Source: Pseudomonas sp. Q11 (lineage in GTDB: Bacteria; Pseudomonadota; Gammaproteobacteria; Pseudomonadales; Pseudomonadaceae). Taken from it: a stretch of 64,000 nt of DNA. The position numbers and the translations under genes were made by a program. How positions within the stretch are numbered: the stretch's first letter is position 1; every line of letters starts with the position of its first letter. Shown here in pieces: positions 43,992 through 53,879 of this stretch. The stretch lies in contig NZ_JAKNQY010000010.1 of NCBI RefSeq assembly GCF_024494355.1, forward strand, positions 62,001 through 126,000, given 5' to 3'. Below the pieces are notes generated by a model. The model saw only the letters and a list, made by a program, of their open reading frames with translations, did no database searches and was not told where the DNA came from.

Positions 43992-44615
43992 TCAGTGGGG
44001 TGCTGCTCCTTGGAACTCACCGAATGCATCCTCGTGATCAAACTCCAACAGGTAGCTTTCAGTCACATGCCCGCCGGGAACGACGTAGCTCGCCAGCAGC
44101 GCATGCAGGTCGTTGCACAGGTGGGTCCTCGATTGATAAGCACCGACACCGTAGTTGGGGTCAAAGAGTCTGCCCGTCTGGCCCTCATCGAAGGACGCCG
44201 CGATGGCGTGAGCACCGCGGCCCTGCGGACCACCGACGAAATAGAACGAGATAATGAAGTGGCGGGCCCCAGTCCTCTGGAGGACGTCGAGGACGATGTG
44301 GCTGGCAACGCCATCAGCGTAAGCCGTCTCTTTGATCGAGTCGCGTCCGATGACCGCATCGGCGGTGCTGCCCATCGCCACGAGTTCGCCCAACGTCATT
44401 GACTCGCTCAGCATCTCCTGCGTCCGGGAGACGTCCTCCTTCCTGGCCCGCAACGTGGCGAAACAGTCAAAGGGCGCACCGATCTTGGCCCAGAGCGTAC
44501 TGAAACCGAAGCACACGCCCAGGCCCTCCCCTCCATACCAAGGAATGCCCCCGCCGAATAGCGCGCCTTGCCCTTCCCATCTTCTACTCTGGTGTGCTCG
44601 GGGGAAGGTGAACAT
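43992..44615 (-). CDS. YopT/AvrPphB-type (C58) cysteine protease-like protein
   Basis: 207 residues from the ATG at 44615. Catalytic triad pattern of clan CA, family C58: Cys35 in GVCFGFSTLW, His136 in GAHAIAA, Asp152 in LFDPNYG. The 16-residue His-Asp spacing equals that of YopT. These enzymes cleave prenylated Rho GTPases or host kinases after type III secretion (family knowledge). No type III signal or chaperone gene is seen here, so an alternative role in bacterial competition is possible. Frame upstream to 44801 runs through a repeat and is not used. Confidence 0.8.
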   Translation of the reverse strand: MFTFPRAHQSRRWEGQGALFGGGIPWYGGEGLGVCFGFSTLWAKIGAPFDCFATLRARKEDVSRTQEMLSESMTLGELVAMGSTADAVIGRDSIKETAYADGVASHIVLDVLQRTGARHFIISFYFVGGPQGRGAHAIAASFDEGQTGRLFDPNYGVGAYQSRTHLCNDLHALLASYVVPGGHVTESYLLEFDHEDAFGEFQGAAPH

Positions 44616-44704
44616 GGGGGCTTTCTCCAGGGGGTGACGGTTCCTGTCAACGGTAGACGAGGGGCAACCCGGGCGCCATTTTCCTGGTGCATTGTGTTGG
44701 ATGG

Positions 44705-44750
44705 TTTGGGGCTGCTGCGCAGCCCAGCGGGGATAAATCCCCTCGCCACA
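44705..44750. repeat. REP-like palindrome (GCGGGGATAAATCCCCTCGCCAC)
   Basis: Inverse copy of the element at 22-67: GGGGCTGCTGCGCAGCCC hairpin followed by GGGGATAAATCCCC and TCGCCACA. Lies between the C58 protease-like gene and the siderophore receptor gene. The rest of 44616-44868 shows no gene; GACACCGGCGCAGGGCCGGTGTC near 44800-44823 could be a terminator hairpin for the receptor gene. Confidence 0.8.
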
Positions 44751-44868
44751 CGTTCGGGCCGTACGGCGGGAGGGTTCGGTGTAGGGCGGGCGAAAAAGCA
44801 CGACACCGGCGCAGGGCCGGTGTCGTGTTCATTGGGTTCAGCGGCGGGCAATGGCGCCCTTTGGTTGC

Positions 44869-47115
44869 TTAGAAGCGGTACTTCGCCGAAGCGGTAATGC
44901 TGCGCGGTGCGCCGTAGGTCAGGGCTCCGTAGGCGTCGAAGATGTCGAAGTACTTTTCGTCGGTGACGTTGTTGGCATTCACCTGCGCCGAGAGGTTGTC
45001 GGTGATTTCATAGCGCGCCATCAGGTTGACCAGGGCGTAGGCATCTTGCTGGATCTTCTCGGGGTTGCCGGCCGGGTTGGTGGCGTAGGTGTAGATCGAG
45101 TCTTGCCAGTTAACGCCGCCGCCGATGGTCAGTTTGTTGAAGGCGCCTGGCAGGCGATAGGTGGTGAAGGTACGCAGTAACTTGGTGGGGTACAGCGTAT
45201 TCACTTCATTGCCATCAGCGTCTTCGGCGGTGAATTGGGTGTAGCCGACCGAGGCGTTCCAGTCGGTTGCCAGTTCGCCGGAGACTTCCAGCTCGAAGCC
45301 CTTGCTGGTAGCGCCTTCGCTGGCTTCGTACGCATAACCGCCGACGGGGTTCGAAGGGTCGATCAACTGGCCGGTGCTCTGGCCCAGGTTGTCCTGTTTG
45401 ATCTGGAAAATCGCAGCGGAGGCGTTCAAACGGCCCTCGAAGAATTCACCTTTGAGCCCCATTTCATTGCTTTCACCCACGATGGGCTCCAGTGTCTGGC
45501 CGCTGCTGTCGCGCACCGACTGCGGCAGGAAAATTTCCGTGTAGCTGGCATAGGCCGAGATATTGTCGGTGAGGTCATAAACAATGCCGGCATAGGGCGT
45601 CAGCTCGTTATCAACATCGATCTTGCTTACTTCTGAATAGATGTCATCACTGGTCTTTTCGTACCAGCTTTCACGGGCGCCAAGAATCACTTTCAAGTCA
45701 TCGGTCACGTTCAAGCGGGTGGCGGCGAAGAGGCCTTTTTGCCGAGTTTCGCTGTAGCCGTAGTCGGACCGTGGCCCCCACACCGGCTCGGGGAAGTTGC
45801 CGTTATAAGCATCGAAATTGGCCACGCCGCCAAAACCTGTCTGCGCATTGAGTGCATCGGCGTCGAACTTCTGTTTGCTGTCCACGTAACCAAACGCCAA
45901 CTCGTGCTCACGGCCCAGCAACGAGAACGGGCCATTGAAACGAATGCTGTAGTCATCCTGGGTGGTTTCGGTCTTGTAGGTCGCCGGGAACGAACTCATT
46001 CCAGAGCTGCCGTCCCTGCCGGGATTGCCGGAAAGGTACAGCAGGGAGGAGTCGCCAGTGCGCTCGCCGCGGTTGTAGCTGAGGTTGACTTGCCAGTCGT
46101 TGGCAAAGGTATGGTCGAGGTTGACGAAGTAGGTTTCGTAAGTGGTGTCCCATTTGCTCCAATCGGCGGAGGTGGTCTTCGAACGGCTCCAGTGAGTACG
46201 GCCGCCGTCGGCGTACCAGACCGGCAGGCCGCCCCACATCGGCGAATCCTCTTTGGTTTCCTGTCGGCTCAAACCGAACCACAGCGTGGTGTTCGGCGTC
46301 AGGTCGATATCCATGGTGCCGTAGAGGGTTTGGCGCTGGGTCGAGTTCATGTCCATCCAGCTATCGCCCTCGTTGGTCTCCCCGACCAGACGCGCGCGAA
46401 TGGTGCCTTCCTCGTTCAACGCGGTCGCCACATCGGCCTCAACGCCATAGGTGTCCCATGTGCCGGCGCTCAGTTCTACCGAACCCTTGAGCTCAGTGCT
46501 GCTGGCGCGCTTGCGCACCATATTGATGGACGCGGACGGATCGCCGGCACCGGTCATCAAACCGTTGGCACCGCGCACGACTTCCACGCGGTCATACATC
46601 GCCAGGCTGCTGAAAATTTCTCCTGAACTCCATGGCTGCTCGTAGATGGTGGGAACGCCATCGATCATCAACGAGTTGAGTTCAAAACCCCGGGCGTTGA
46701 ACTGCGCACGGCTTGTTTCGTAGCGGTTGACCGAAACCCCGGTGGCGTTATTGACCACGTCAAGAATGGTTTTCAGGTCCTGGTCTTGAATGCGCTGCTG
46801 GGTAACGACACTGACCGACTGCGGGGTTTCGCGCAAAGACATGCTCAATGGCGTGGCCGTGCGCGCCGCGTCAGTGGTGTAGGAATGGGTGTCTTCGGTG
46901 ACGGCACTGCGCTCGCGGGGAGCGGTCTCCGTGATCGAGATCGGGGCCAGGGTAAGAGAGTTTTCCGACTCGACCTGCTCCGCCGCCTGTACAGAGGGCC
47001 CGCAGAAGACGATACCGATTGCCAGCATGTGCACTGAAAGAGCCAGGGGCCGAAGTGCCAAAGGCGGGCGTGGGGCAGCAGTGTTTTGCGCGCAGGAGAG
47101 GTTGGAGGCGGACAT
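44869..47115 (-). CDS. TonB-dependent siderophore receptor
   Basis: 748 residues. Signal peptide (~1-44, ends SVQAA). Then a TonB-box region (TLAPISITETAP), plug motifs SLRETPQSVSVVTQQRIQDQ, YDRVEVVRGANGLMTGAGDP and SASINMVRKR, typical of FhuE/FpvA-type ferric-siderophore receptors, and a barrel ending in SASAKYRF. No STN signalling domain, so transport without ECF sigma signalling. A good Fur box lies 27 bp upstream of the start, so expression is expected under iron starvation. Convergent neighbour is the C58 protease-like gene. The siderophore is unknown. Confidence 0.93.
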   Translation of the reverse strand: MSASNLSCAQNTAAPRPPLALRPLALSVHMLAIGIVFCGPSVQAAEQVESENSLTLAPISITETAPRERSAVTEDTHSYTTDAARTATPLSMSLRETPQSVSVVTQQRIQDQDLKTILDVVNNATGVSVNRYETSRAQFNARGFELNSLMIDGVPTIYEQPWSSGEIFSSLAMYDRVEVVRGANGLMTGAGDPSASINMVRKRASSTELKGSVELSAGTWDTYGVEADVATALNEEGTIRARLVGETNEGDSWMDMNSTQRQTLYGTMDIDLTPNTTLWFGLSRQETKEDSPMWGGLPVWYADGGRTHWSRSKTTSADWSKWDTTYETYFVNLDHTFANDWQVNLSYNRGERTGDSSLLYLSGNPGRDGSSGMSSFPATYKTETTQDDYSIRFNGPFSLLGREHELAFGYVDSKQKFDADALNAQTGFGGVANFDAYNGNFPEPVWGPRSDYGYSETRQKGLFAATRLNVTDDLKVILGARESWYEKTSDDIYSEVSKIDVDNELTPYAGIVYDLTDNISAYASYTEIFLPQSVRDSSGQTLEPIVGESNEMGLKGEFFEGRLNASAAIFQIKQDNLGQSTGQLIDPSNPVGGYAYEASEGATSKGFELEVSGELATDWNASVGYTQFTAEDADGNEVNTLYPTKLLRTFTTYRLPGAFNKLTIGGGVNWQDSIYTYATNPAGNPEKIQQDAYALVNLMARYEITDNLSAQVNANNVTDEKYFDIFDAYGALTYGAPRSITASAKYRF

Positions 47116-47141
47116 GGGGGCTCACGTGTGATTGACGTTAT

Positions 47142-47156
47142 TGAGAATGCCTATCA
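47142..47156 (-). promoter_or_regulatory. Fur box upstream of the siderophore receptor
   Basis: TGATAGGCATTCTCA on the minus strand matches the 7-1-7 Fur consensus TGATAATnATTATCA at 11 of 14 positions. Its distance of 27 bp from the receptor start fits promoter repression by Fe-Fur. Confidence 0.7.
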
Positions 47157-47346
47157 TACGTAAACTCATCCAGAATCCAAATAGGATTAATACTCAATTG
47201 AGATTGAGTTCCATGTGAGACCGCCCAGCGCATTTCACGGCCGGTTCTCTGAGCGAAACCTCACCGAGCCGGCTAATCCGTCATCGCGTCGAACATTGTT
47301 CAGGAGTCTGAAAAAAACCTGGACGTGGGCTTTTCCATTTAAACCA

Positions 47347-47901
47347 TCAAACACAAAGCAACCCCCGAAACCCTCTGGCCGCGTAATACGACTGCACGCC
47401 ATTGTGGTAGATGAACACTCGCTCATAGCGGTAATCACCGAACAGCGCCCCGCCGAGCGTGCGAAGTTCAGGGGGCGTCGCCAGCCAACTGGACGTTTTC
47501 GCATCAAACTCATCGAGCGTTTGCAGGGCGCGGTACTGATCTTCCGTCAGCAGGGCGATGCCCATCGCTTCGGCCATTTCGACGGCGCTGCCCTTGGGTT
47601 TGTTTTCCTTGCGTGCGTCCAGGGCGGCGCGGTCGTAGCAGAGGCTTCGGCGGCCGGTCGGGCTTTCTTTGGCGCAATCGCAGAAGGTGATGAGACCGGA
47701 CTCTTTGTCCTGGTCGATGACGTCGGGTTCGCCGCCGGTGGTTTCCATGGCCTGGAGGGATTTCAGGGCGTTGGGGTTGGCTTCGAGCCGGGTTTGGACG
47801 TCGGCCCAGGAGATGTTTGGGTGGCGCTGGGGGTTTTGGTCGAAGCGGATTTTCAGGGTTTTCAGGGTTTGAAGAAGCGTGTCCTGTTCTTGCTTTTTCA
47901 T
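47347..47901 (-). CDS. DUF4256 family protein
   Basis: 184 residues from the ATG at 47901; a GTG at 47916 is also in frame. Blocks ISWADVQTRLEANP, METTGGEPDVI, CDCAKESPTGRRSLCYDR, GIALLTEDQYRALQ and GVQSYYAARGFRGLL match the DUF4256 family. Function unknown; the conserved ME-TGGEPDVI and GRRS-CYDR segments suggest an enzyme. It lies 57 bp after the nuclease-like toxin gene on the same strand, so it could be its partner or an ordinary neighbour. Confidence 0.85.
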   Translation of the reverse strand: MKKQEQDTLLQTLKTLKIRFDQNPQRHPNISWADVQTRLEANPNALKSLQAMETTGGEPDVIDQDKESGLITFCDCAKESPTGRRSLCYDRAALDARKENKPKGSAVEMAEAMGIALLTEDQYRALQTLDEFDAKTSSWLATPPELRTLGGALFGDYRYERVFIYHNGVQSYYAARGFRGLLCV

Positions 47902-47958
47902 GGTCTTGAAGTCCACCGATGGTCGGTTGCAGAGACCGCGCTGCCTGCCTCACAGGGG

Positions 47959-49161
47959 CTAGAACATAGCGCCGTTAAACACCTGGGCATTATGGAATTT
48001 CAAGTGCCCTGCCGAAGCGTTCGTATATTGCTCGACCAGATCGTAAGCGCCCAGATCGCTCATCTCGATTGAATTGGGTGCGGTGATCGATTTTGTCATT
48101 GGCTGAATGACCAGTCCTTTAACCACGGGTGGCCCCGGATTGATCAACGCGTCGAGAATTTTTCTAACCATGGTGGTCTTGGCGTAGACATCCGTCGTTG
48201 AGGTGCTGGCGAGATTGCCGTTCGTTCCCAACAGGCCAACCAGACAGTAGAACACCCAGCAAGGGGACATTTGCCAGCCGTACTTGGCTTCGCCAAGTTC
48301 CGCGTCCTTGCTGCCTTTGCATTCGACAATGATGTATTCCTCGACCACGCCACTTTGCAGATTACGCTTGACCCATATCTGGTCGATGCCGTTGTTGCGC
48401 CCTGAAGACGCCTTGCCGATCTTCATCTGGTATTCATCGCCCAGGACGGTAATCAGCAGTTTGGCGGCGGCATATTCCCCACGGGTTTCGCTAGCAAAAT
48501 GCACGGCGTTTGAATTCTCCAGGTTTGCGAAGTGGTTATGAATCCGGTCGCCCGATTTTCGGTCATGGACGGAGAACTTATGGGAAATACCGCCGTAGTT
48601 TTGAAGCCAGTTATAAATCTTCGCTTGGGCGGCCGGGTCCGATTGGAGCAGGTTCCAGTAGCCGAGTGCGGTCGGGTCGGGGATTGCCTGAAACAAGGCG
48701 GCTCTGCGCTCAAGCACCTGCTGAGCCGCGTAGGTGGTGATGGGGTTGGTGGTCCCAAACGTTTGCACGACGTCGGGGAGGTAGAAGCTTCCCTTGGTGA
48801 ATTGTTTATCACGCGCCACGGCCTCTTTGATCTTCACGGCATCTGCGGTATCCAACAAGACCAGTTGATCAGCCCGGTCAGGATTTCCATAATCGGTGGT
48901 AAGGCCATGTCTGTTTCTGACTTGAGCCCGGACATGCCGCCACTCCGTTCCGGCGGTATCTACCTGTGTGATGCCAAGACTGCCTATCGGCGTAAAGGGA
49001 TAACTGCCAGTGGTCAAGGTCAAAGGTTTTGAATCGAAGGCGGTATCCGGCGTAAAAAGCAAGGTGGTCTTTTTGCCGTCGCGCCGCTCCTTCGGGGCCA
49101 GCTCCATGATGCTTTTATTCAGCGTTTCGTTCAGATTGGTGTAGTCATTGAGGTAGTTCAC
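47959..49161 (-). CDS. Possible PD-(D/E)XK nuclease-type toxin (400 aa)
   Basis: The N-terminal ~200 residues are not recognised. Residues ~225-305 have the layout of a PD-(D/E)XK nuclease: GEYAAAKLL (Glu229), NNGIDQIWV (Asp260), YIIVECKGSK (Glu280 and Lys282) and GEAKYGWQMSPCWV. This QMS-W motif after the ExK is one I associate with toxins at the C-termini of polymorphic (RHS/WapA-like) proteins (inference). The remaining C-terminal 90 residues are extended and contain a hydrophobic VFYCLVGLLG. No signal peptide, PAAR or RHS repeats, so delivery is not evident. DUF4256 follows and may be related. Confidence 0.65.
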   Translation of the reverse strand: MNYLNDYTNLNETLNKSIMELAPKERRDGKKTTLLFTPDTAFDSKPLTLTTGSYPFTPIGSLGITQVDTAGTEWRHVRAQVRNRHGLTTDYGNPDRADQLVLLDTADAVKIKEAVARDKQFTKGSFYLPDVVQTFGTTNPITTYAAQQVLERRAALFQAIPDPTALGYWNLLQSDPAAQAKIYNWLQNYGGISHKFSVHDRKSGDRIHNHFANLENSNAVHFASETRGEYAAAKLLITVLGDEYQMKIGKASSGRNNGIDQIWVKRNLQSGVVEEYIIVECKGSKDAELGEAKYGWQMSPCWVFYCLVGLLGTNGNLASTSTTDVYAKTTMVRKILDALINPGPPVVKGLVIQPMTKSITAPNSIEMSDLGAYDLVEQYTNASAGHLKFHNAQVFNGAMF

Positions 49162-49230
49162 TGGAATCCCTCCCGTGCAGCTTCCAGAGTAAGAACATGA
49201 GTCTAGACAATTGTTTGAATCATGTTTATT

Positions 49231-49261
49231 CGCCCGCTATTCAAGCCGCCGATAGCGGGCG
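49231..49261. repeat. Hairpin in a divergent spacer
   Basis: CGCCCGCTAT / ATAGCGGGCG, a 10-bp perfect stem with an 11-base loop, between the start of the nuclease-like gene and the SDR gene. No gene ends here, so it is not a plain terminator; the GCAGCTTTTG that follows is T-poor. It could end an unseen small transcript or be a repeat remnant. Confidence 0.5.
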
Positions 49262-49394
49262 CAGCTTTTGATTCAAGCCGTTAACAGGGGCGGGCCGCTC
49301 TGATAGGAATAGGCAATGCTCCCAGGCAAACCGGCATAGGTGCCGCCGTTTTCGATCGCTACCATGGCCTCGTACTTAATTATCGGAACTTGCC

Positions 49395-50228
49395 ATGCAC
49401 AGCAGAAAAACCCTATTCATCACGGGAGTGAGCAGTGGCTTCGGCCAGGCTCTTGCACAAGAAGCACTTGCCGCAGGCCATCGTGTCATCGGCACTGTGC
49501 GCAGTGAAGCGGCCTTGCGGGCCTTTGAGGCACTCAATGTGGATCGCGCTCACGGCGTCATTCTGGATGTCACTGACTTCGACCGGATCGACAGCGTAGT
49601 CGCGACTACAGAGGCGACTCACGGCCCGGTCGATGTGTTGGTGAACAATGCCGGTTATGGTCATGAGGGCATTTTCGAGGAGTCGCCGCTGGAGCAGATG
49701 CGCCGCCAATTCGACGTCAACGTGTTCGGCGCGGTCGCGGTGACCAAGGCTTTCGTGCCTTACTTTCGAAAGCGCCGAGCCGGTCGAATCCTCAATATCA
49801 CCTCGATGGGTGGCACGATCACGATGCCGGGTATTGCGTACTACTGTGGGAGCAAGTTTGCGCTCGAAGGTATCTCCGATACGCTGAGCAAAGAGCTGCT
49901 ACCTTTCAACATCTACGTGACCGCCGTGGCGCCTGGCTCGTTTCGCACGGACTGGGCGGGTCGTTCGATGCAGCGCACCCTACGGAGCATTGCCGACTAC
50001 GACGCCAGTTTCGACCCGGTACGTAAAGCGCGCCAAGAGAAAAGCGGCAAACAGCTCGGCAACCCGCAAAAAGCGGCGCAAGCGATGTTGCAGCTGATTG
50101 CCAGCCCGACGCCTCCTGCGCACTTGCTCTTGGGCAGTGATGCGCTAAGCCTGGTACGTGACAAGCTCAGCTGTGCGGCCAGTGAGATTGATCAATGGGA
50201 AGCCCTGACCCGCTCGACCGATGGTTGA
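49395..50228 (+). CDS. Short-chain dehydrogenase/reductase
   Basis: 277 residues. Rossmann motif TGVSSGFG (~10-17), NNAG (~85-88), catalytic Ser in NITSMGG, and YCGSK (Y-x3-K). Classical SDR, NADP(H) likely because of Arg in GTVRSE. Oxidises or reduces an unknown alcohol or ketone. An AraC-type regulator follows 23 bp after, on the same strand, and may control it. Confidence 0.92.
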   Translation: MHSRKTLFITGVSSGFGQALAQEALAAGHRVIGTVRSEAALRAFEALNVDRAHGVILDVTDFDRIDSVVATTEATHGPVDVLVNNAGYGHEGIFEESPLEQMRRQFDVNVFGAVAVTKAFVPYFRKRRAGRILNITSMGGTITMPGIAYYCGSKFALEGISDTLSKELLPFNIYVTAVAPGSFRTDWAGRSMQRTLRSIADYDASFDPVRKARQEKSGKQLGNPQKAAQAMLQLIASPTPPAHLLLGSDALSLVRDKLSCAASEIDQWEALTRSTDG

Positions 50229-50251
50229 ACGACAGGCAAAAGGTGAGATCA

Positions 50252-51190
50252 ATGACCCAGGCCGCCCCACCCACCTCGCGCATGGTGCAGTTGATGGAAA
50301 AGCTCGCGCCGGTCGAAGGCTACAATCTCAGCGCACTGGAGGACATTCGCTTTTTGCGTTCGAACCGGCCGTTAACCCGCACACCGGTTCTGTATGACCC
50401 AGGTATTGTCATTCTGTGTCAGGGGCGCAAGCGCGGCTATCTGGGAAATGGCGTCTACGTTTATGACGCCCAGCACTATCTTGTGGTGTCTGTCCCGGCG
50501 CCGTTCACCATGGAAACCGACGCCAGCGAGACAGAGCCCATGCTGGCGGTTTACATGCGTTTGAACTTTCAACTGGCCAGCGAGTTGATGCTGCAAGTAG
50601 ACGACGCCCTCGGACCCAGCAATGCCCAACCCAAGGGTATGTATGCCTCGCCAATGGACGATTTGCTGCGCGCCTCGACGCTGCGTTTTCTTGAAGCGAT
50701 GAGCAGTCCGGTCGACGCGCAAATACTCGGGCCATCTCTGATTCGGGAAATCTACTACCGCATCCTGACCGGCGGACAGGGTGGCTCAATGCGCGCGGCG
50801 CTTAATCGGCAGGGTCACTTCGGCAAGATCACTCGCGCGATCCGCAAGATCCACAGTTGCTACCAGGAACGATTGGACGTGGAGTCCCTTGCTCACGAGG
50901 CGGGCATGAGCATGCCCAACTTTCACCTGCACTTTCGAAGTGTGACCGACTCTTCACCCATGCAGTATCTGAAATCGACGCGCTTGCATCAGGCGCGATT
51001 ACTGATGCTGCGCAACACCATGAGCGCTTCAGCAGCGGCGTTCAACGTAGGCTACGAAAGCGCCTCGCAATTCAGCCGTGAGTTCAAACGCTTTTTCGGC
51101 CGCACGCCCCAGGCAGAGATCGAATGGATGAAGGCGACTTATGCATTGCCGGCCCCCTCCACCCCCTCTATCTATGTCTCGTCACACTAA
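50252..51190 (+). CDS. AraC family transcriptional regulator (AraC_N type)
   Basis: 312 residues from the ATG at 50252 (AAGGTGA upstream). The N-terminal cupin-like AraC_N domain (LYDPGIVILCQGRKRGYLGN) is followed by two HTHs at the C-terminus (VESLAHEAGMSMPNFHLHFR and FNVGYESASQFSREFKRFFG). Such regulators usually control a neighbouring SDR or aldehyde-reductase gene. Both genes are on one transcript. Confidence 0.9.
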   Translation: MTQAAPPTSRMVQLMEKLAPVEGYNLSALEDIRFLRSNRPLTRTPVLYDPGIVILCQGRKRGYLGNGVYVYDAQHYLVVSVPAPFTMETDASETEPMLAVYMRLNFQLASELMLQVDDALGPSNAQPKGMYASPMDDLLRASTLRFLEAMSSPVDAQILGPSLIREIYYRILTGGQGGSMRAALNRQGHFGKITRAIRKIHSCYQERLDVESLAHEAGMSMPNFHLHFRSVTDSSPMQYLKSTRLHQARLLMLRNTMSASAAAFNVGYESASQFSREFKRFFGRTPQAEIEWMKATYALPAPSTPSIYVSSH

Positions 51191-51234
51191 CCAACAACCG
51201 CCTGCCCATGAACATCGCGGATAACGAGGCCTGT

Positions 51235-51651
51235 ATGAGGAACTTCACGATTCAATGTATTGACCATATCGTCCTGCGGGTGAAGGACCTTGATCGCAGT
51301 CTCGCGTTCTACACCTCGGTGCTCGGTTGCGAACTCAAGAAGCGCCGGGACGATCTTGGGATGCTCCACCTCAGCACCGGTGTTTCGATGATCGATCTGG
51401 TTGCTGTCGACGGGCCGCTGGGTCGCGAGGGTGGGCCGGCGGCTGGCAAGCAAGGGCACAATGTCGACCACCTCTGCTTGCGCATCGAGCCGTTCGATGA
51501 ACAAGCCCTCCTCGCTCATTTGGCCTCAGCCGGTCTGAGCGTTGAGAAAGCGCAGATGCGCTATGGCGCGCAGGGAAAAGGTTGGTCGGTCTACTGCTTC
51601 GATCCAGACGGCAACCAGATCGAGTTGAAGGGCCCGGCGCTGAAGCCCTGA
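51235..51651 (+). CDS. VOC/glyoxalase family protein, intact copy
   Basis: 138 residues from the ATG at 51235; an ATG at 51208 would add nine residues. Both beta-alpha modules are present: CIDHIVLRVKDLDRSLAFYT with metal-ligand His, and CFDPDGNQIELKGPALKP with the Glu ligand. Related to bleomycin-resistance/glyoxalase-like biosynthetic or catabolic enzymes; substrate unknown. A truncated near-duplicate is at 31021-31236, with about 85% identity over the first 72 residues. Confidence 0.88.
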   Translation: MRNFTIQCIDHIVLRVKDLDRSLAFYTSVLGCELKKRRDDLGMLHLSTGVSMIDLVAVDGPLGREGGPAAGKQGHNVDHLCLRIEPFDEQALLAHLASAGLSVEKAQMRYGAQGKGWSVYCFDPDGNQIELKGPALKP

Positions 51652-51675
51652 ACTTCACGGTCGGTCTGGGCCAGT

Positions 51676-52000
51676 GATGCTGAATGTGCCGCCGTCATCG
51701 CGAGCAGGCTCGCTCCCACAGGGGATGTGTGGCGGGCACAAAAACCTGTGAACACCCCCAATCAAAACTGTGGGAGCGGGCTTGCTCGCGAAAGCGGTCT
51801 ATCTGAACCGGCGATGCTGAATGTGCCGCCGTCATCGCGAGCAGGCTCGCTCCCACAGGGGATTTGTGTCGGGCACAAAAACCTGTGAACACCACCGATA
51901 AAAACTGTGGAAGCGGGCTTGCTCGCGATAGCGGTCTGGCTGAATCAGTAATGCTGAATATGCCGCCGTCATCGCGATCAGACTCGCGCCCACTGACATC
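51676..52000. repeat. 137-bp tandem repeat made of inverted REP elements
   Basis: ATGCTGAATGTGCCGCCGTC recurs at 51677, 51814 and 51951, so the period is exactly 137 bp and there are ~2.4 units. Each full unit contains CATCGCGAGCAGGCTCGCTC and, inverted, CTGTGGGAGCGGGCTTGCTC. The last partial unit has diverged (CATCGCGATCAGACTCG). It fills the 347-bp spacer and stops at the end of the PH-domain gene. Confidence 0.9.
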
Positions 52001-52370
52001 AGGCCAAAAGGTGCTTAGAGATCAGTCTCGATATTTCGACAATGCCCGTCTTGCCGGTGAATTCAAACTTCACTTTGCCCAGGGATGAAAAGTAAATCTC
52101 CAGCTCCGAATCCAGATCGAAGGTGCCGGAGGTTTCTACCGAGTAGGCCACGATGTTTTTATAAGGCAGAGAGGTGAAGTCTTTTTTGCTGCCGGTGATG
52201 CCTTGCACGTTCACCGCAATGATGCGTTTATTGGTGAAGACCACACCGTCGCGCATGGACTTATAGGCGTCGATGACCTGTTCGCCGTCCAGCAACAGGG
52301 CCGTTACACGTTCGGCATACTCATCGTTTTGCTTGAGCTTGAAGAAGCCTTTGTTGTTGAAATCGATCAT
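51999..52370 (-). CDS. PH domain-containing protein (bPH type)
   Basis: 123 residues. Matches the bacterial PH-domain pattern: VTALLLDGEQVIDAYKSMRD, GVVFTNKRIIAVNVQGITG and KKDFTSLPYKNI, then an extended beta C-terminus. Such proteins are small cytoplasmic or membrane-associated beta proteins of unknown function. Its end touches the tandem repeat. Nothing else in the operon. Confidence 0.85.
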   Translation of the reverse strand: MIDFNNKGFFKLKQNDEYAERVTALLLDGEQVIDAYKSMRDGVVFTNKRIIAVNVQGITGSKKDFTSLPYKNIVAYSVETSGTFDLDSELEIYFSSLGKVKFEFTGKTGIVEISRLISKHLLA

Positions 52371-53813
<1,443 letters not shown>

Positions 53814-53819
53814 TGGGTT

Positions 53820-53850
53820 GGCCGGTGCTGCCACCCTGGCAGCGCCGGCC
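53820..53850 (+). repeat. Hairpin between dctP and dctQ
   Basis: GCCGGTGCTGCCA / TGGCAGCGCCGGC, 13 bp with one G-T pair and a 3-base loop. No T tract. In TRAP operons such a stem often stabilises the binding-protein mRNA, which would make more DctP than membrane subunits (inference). Confidence 0.7.
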
Positions 53851-53879
53851 TGTCGTCCCCCCTGCAGGAGATGTCATCC

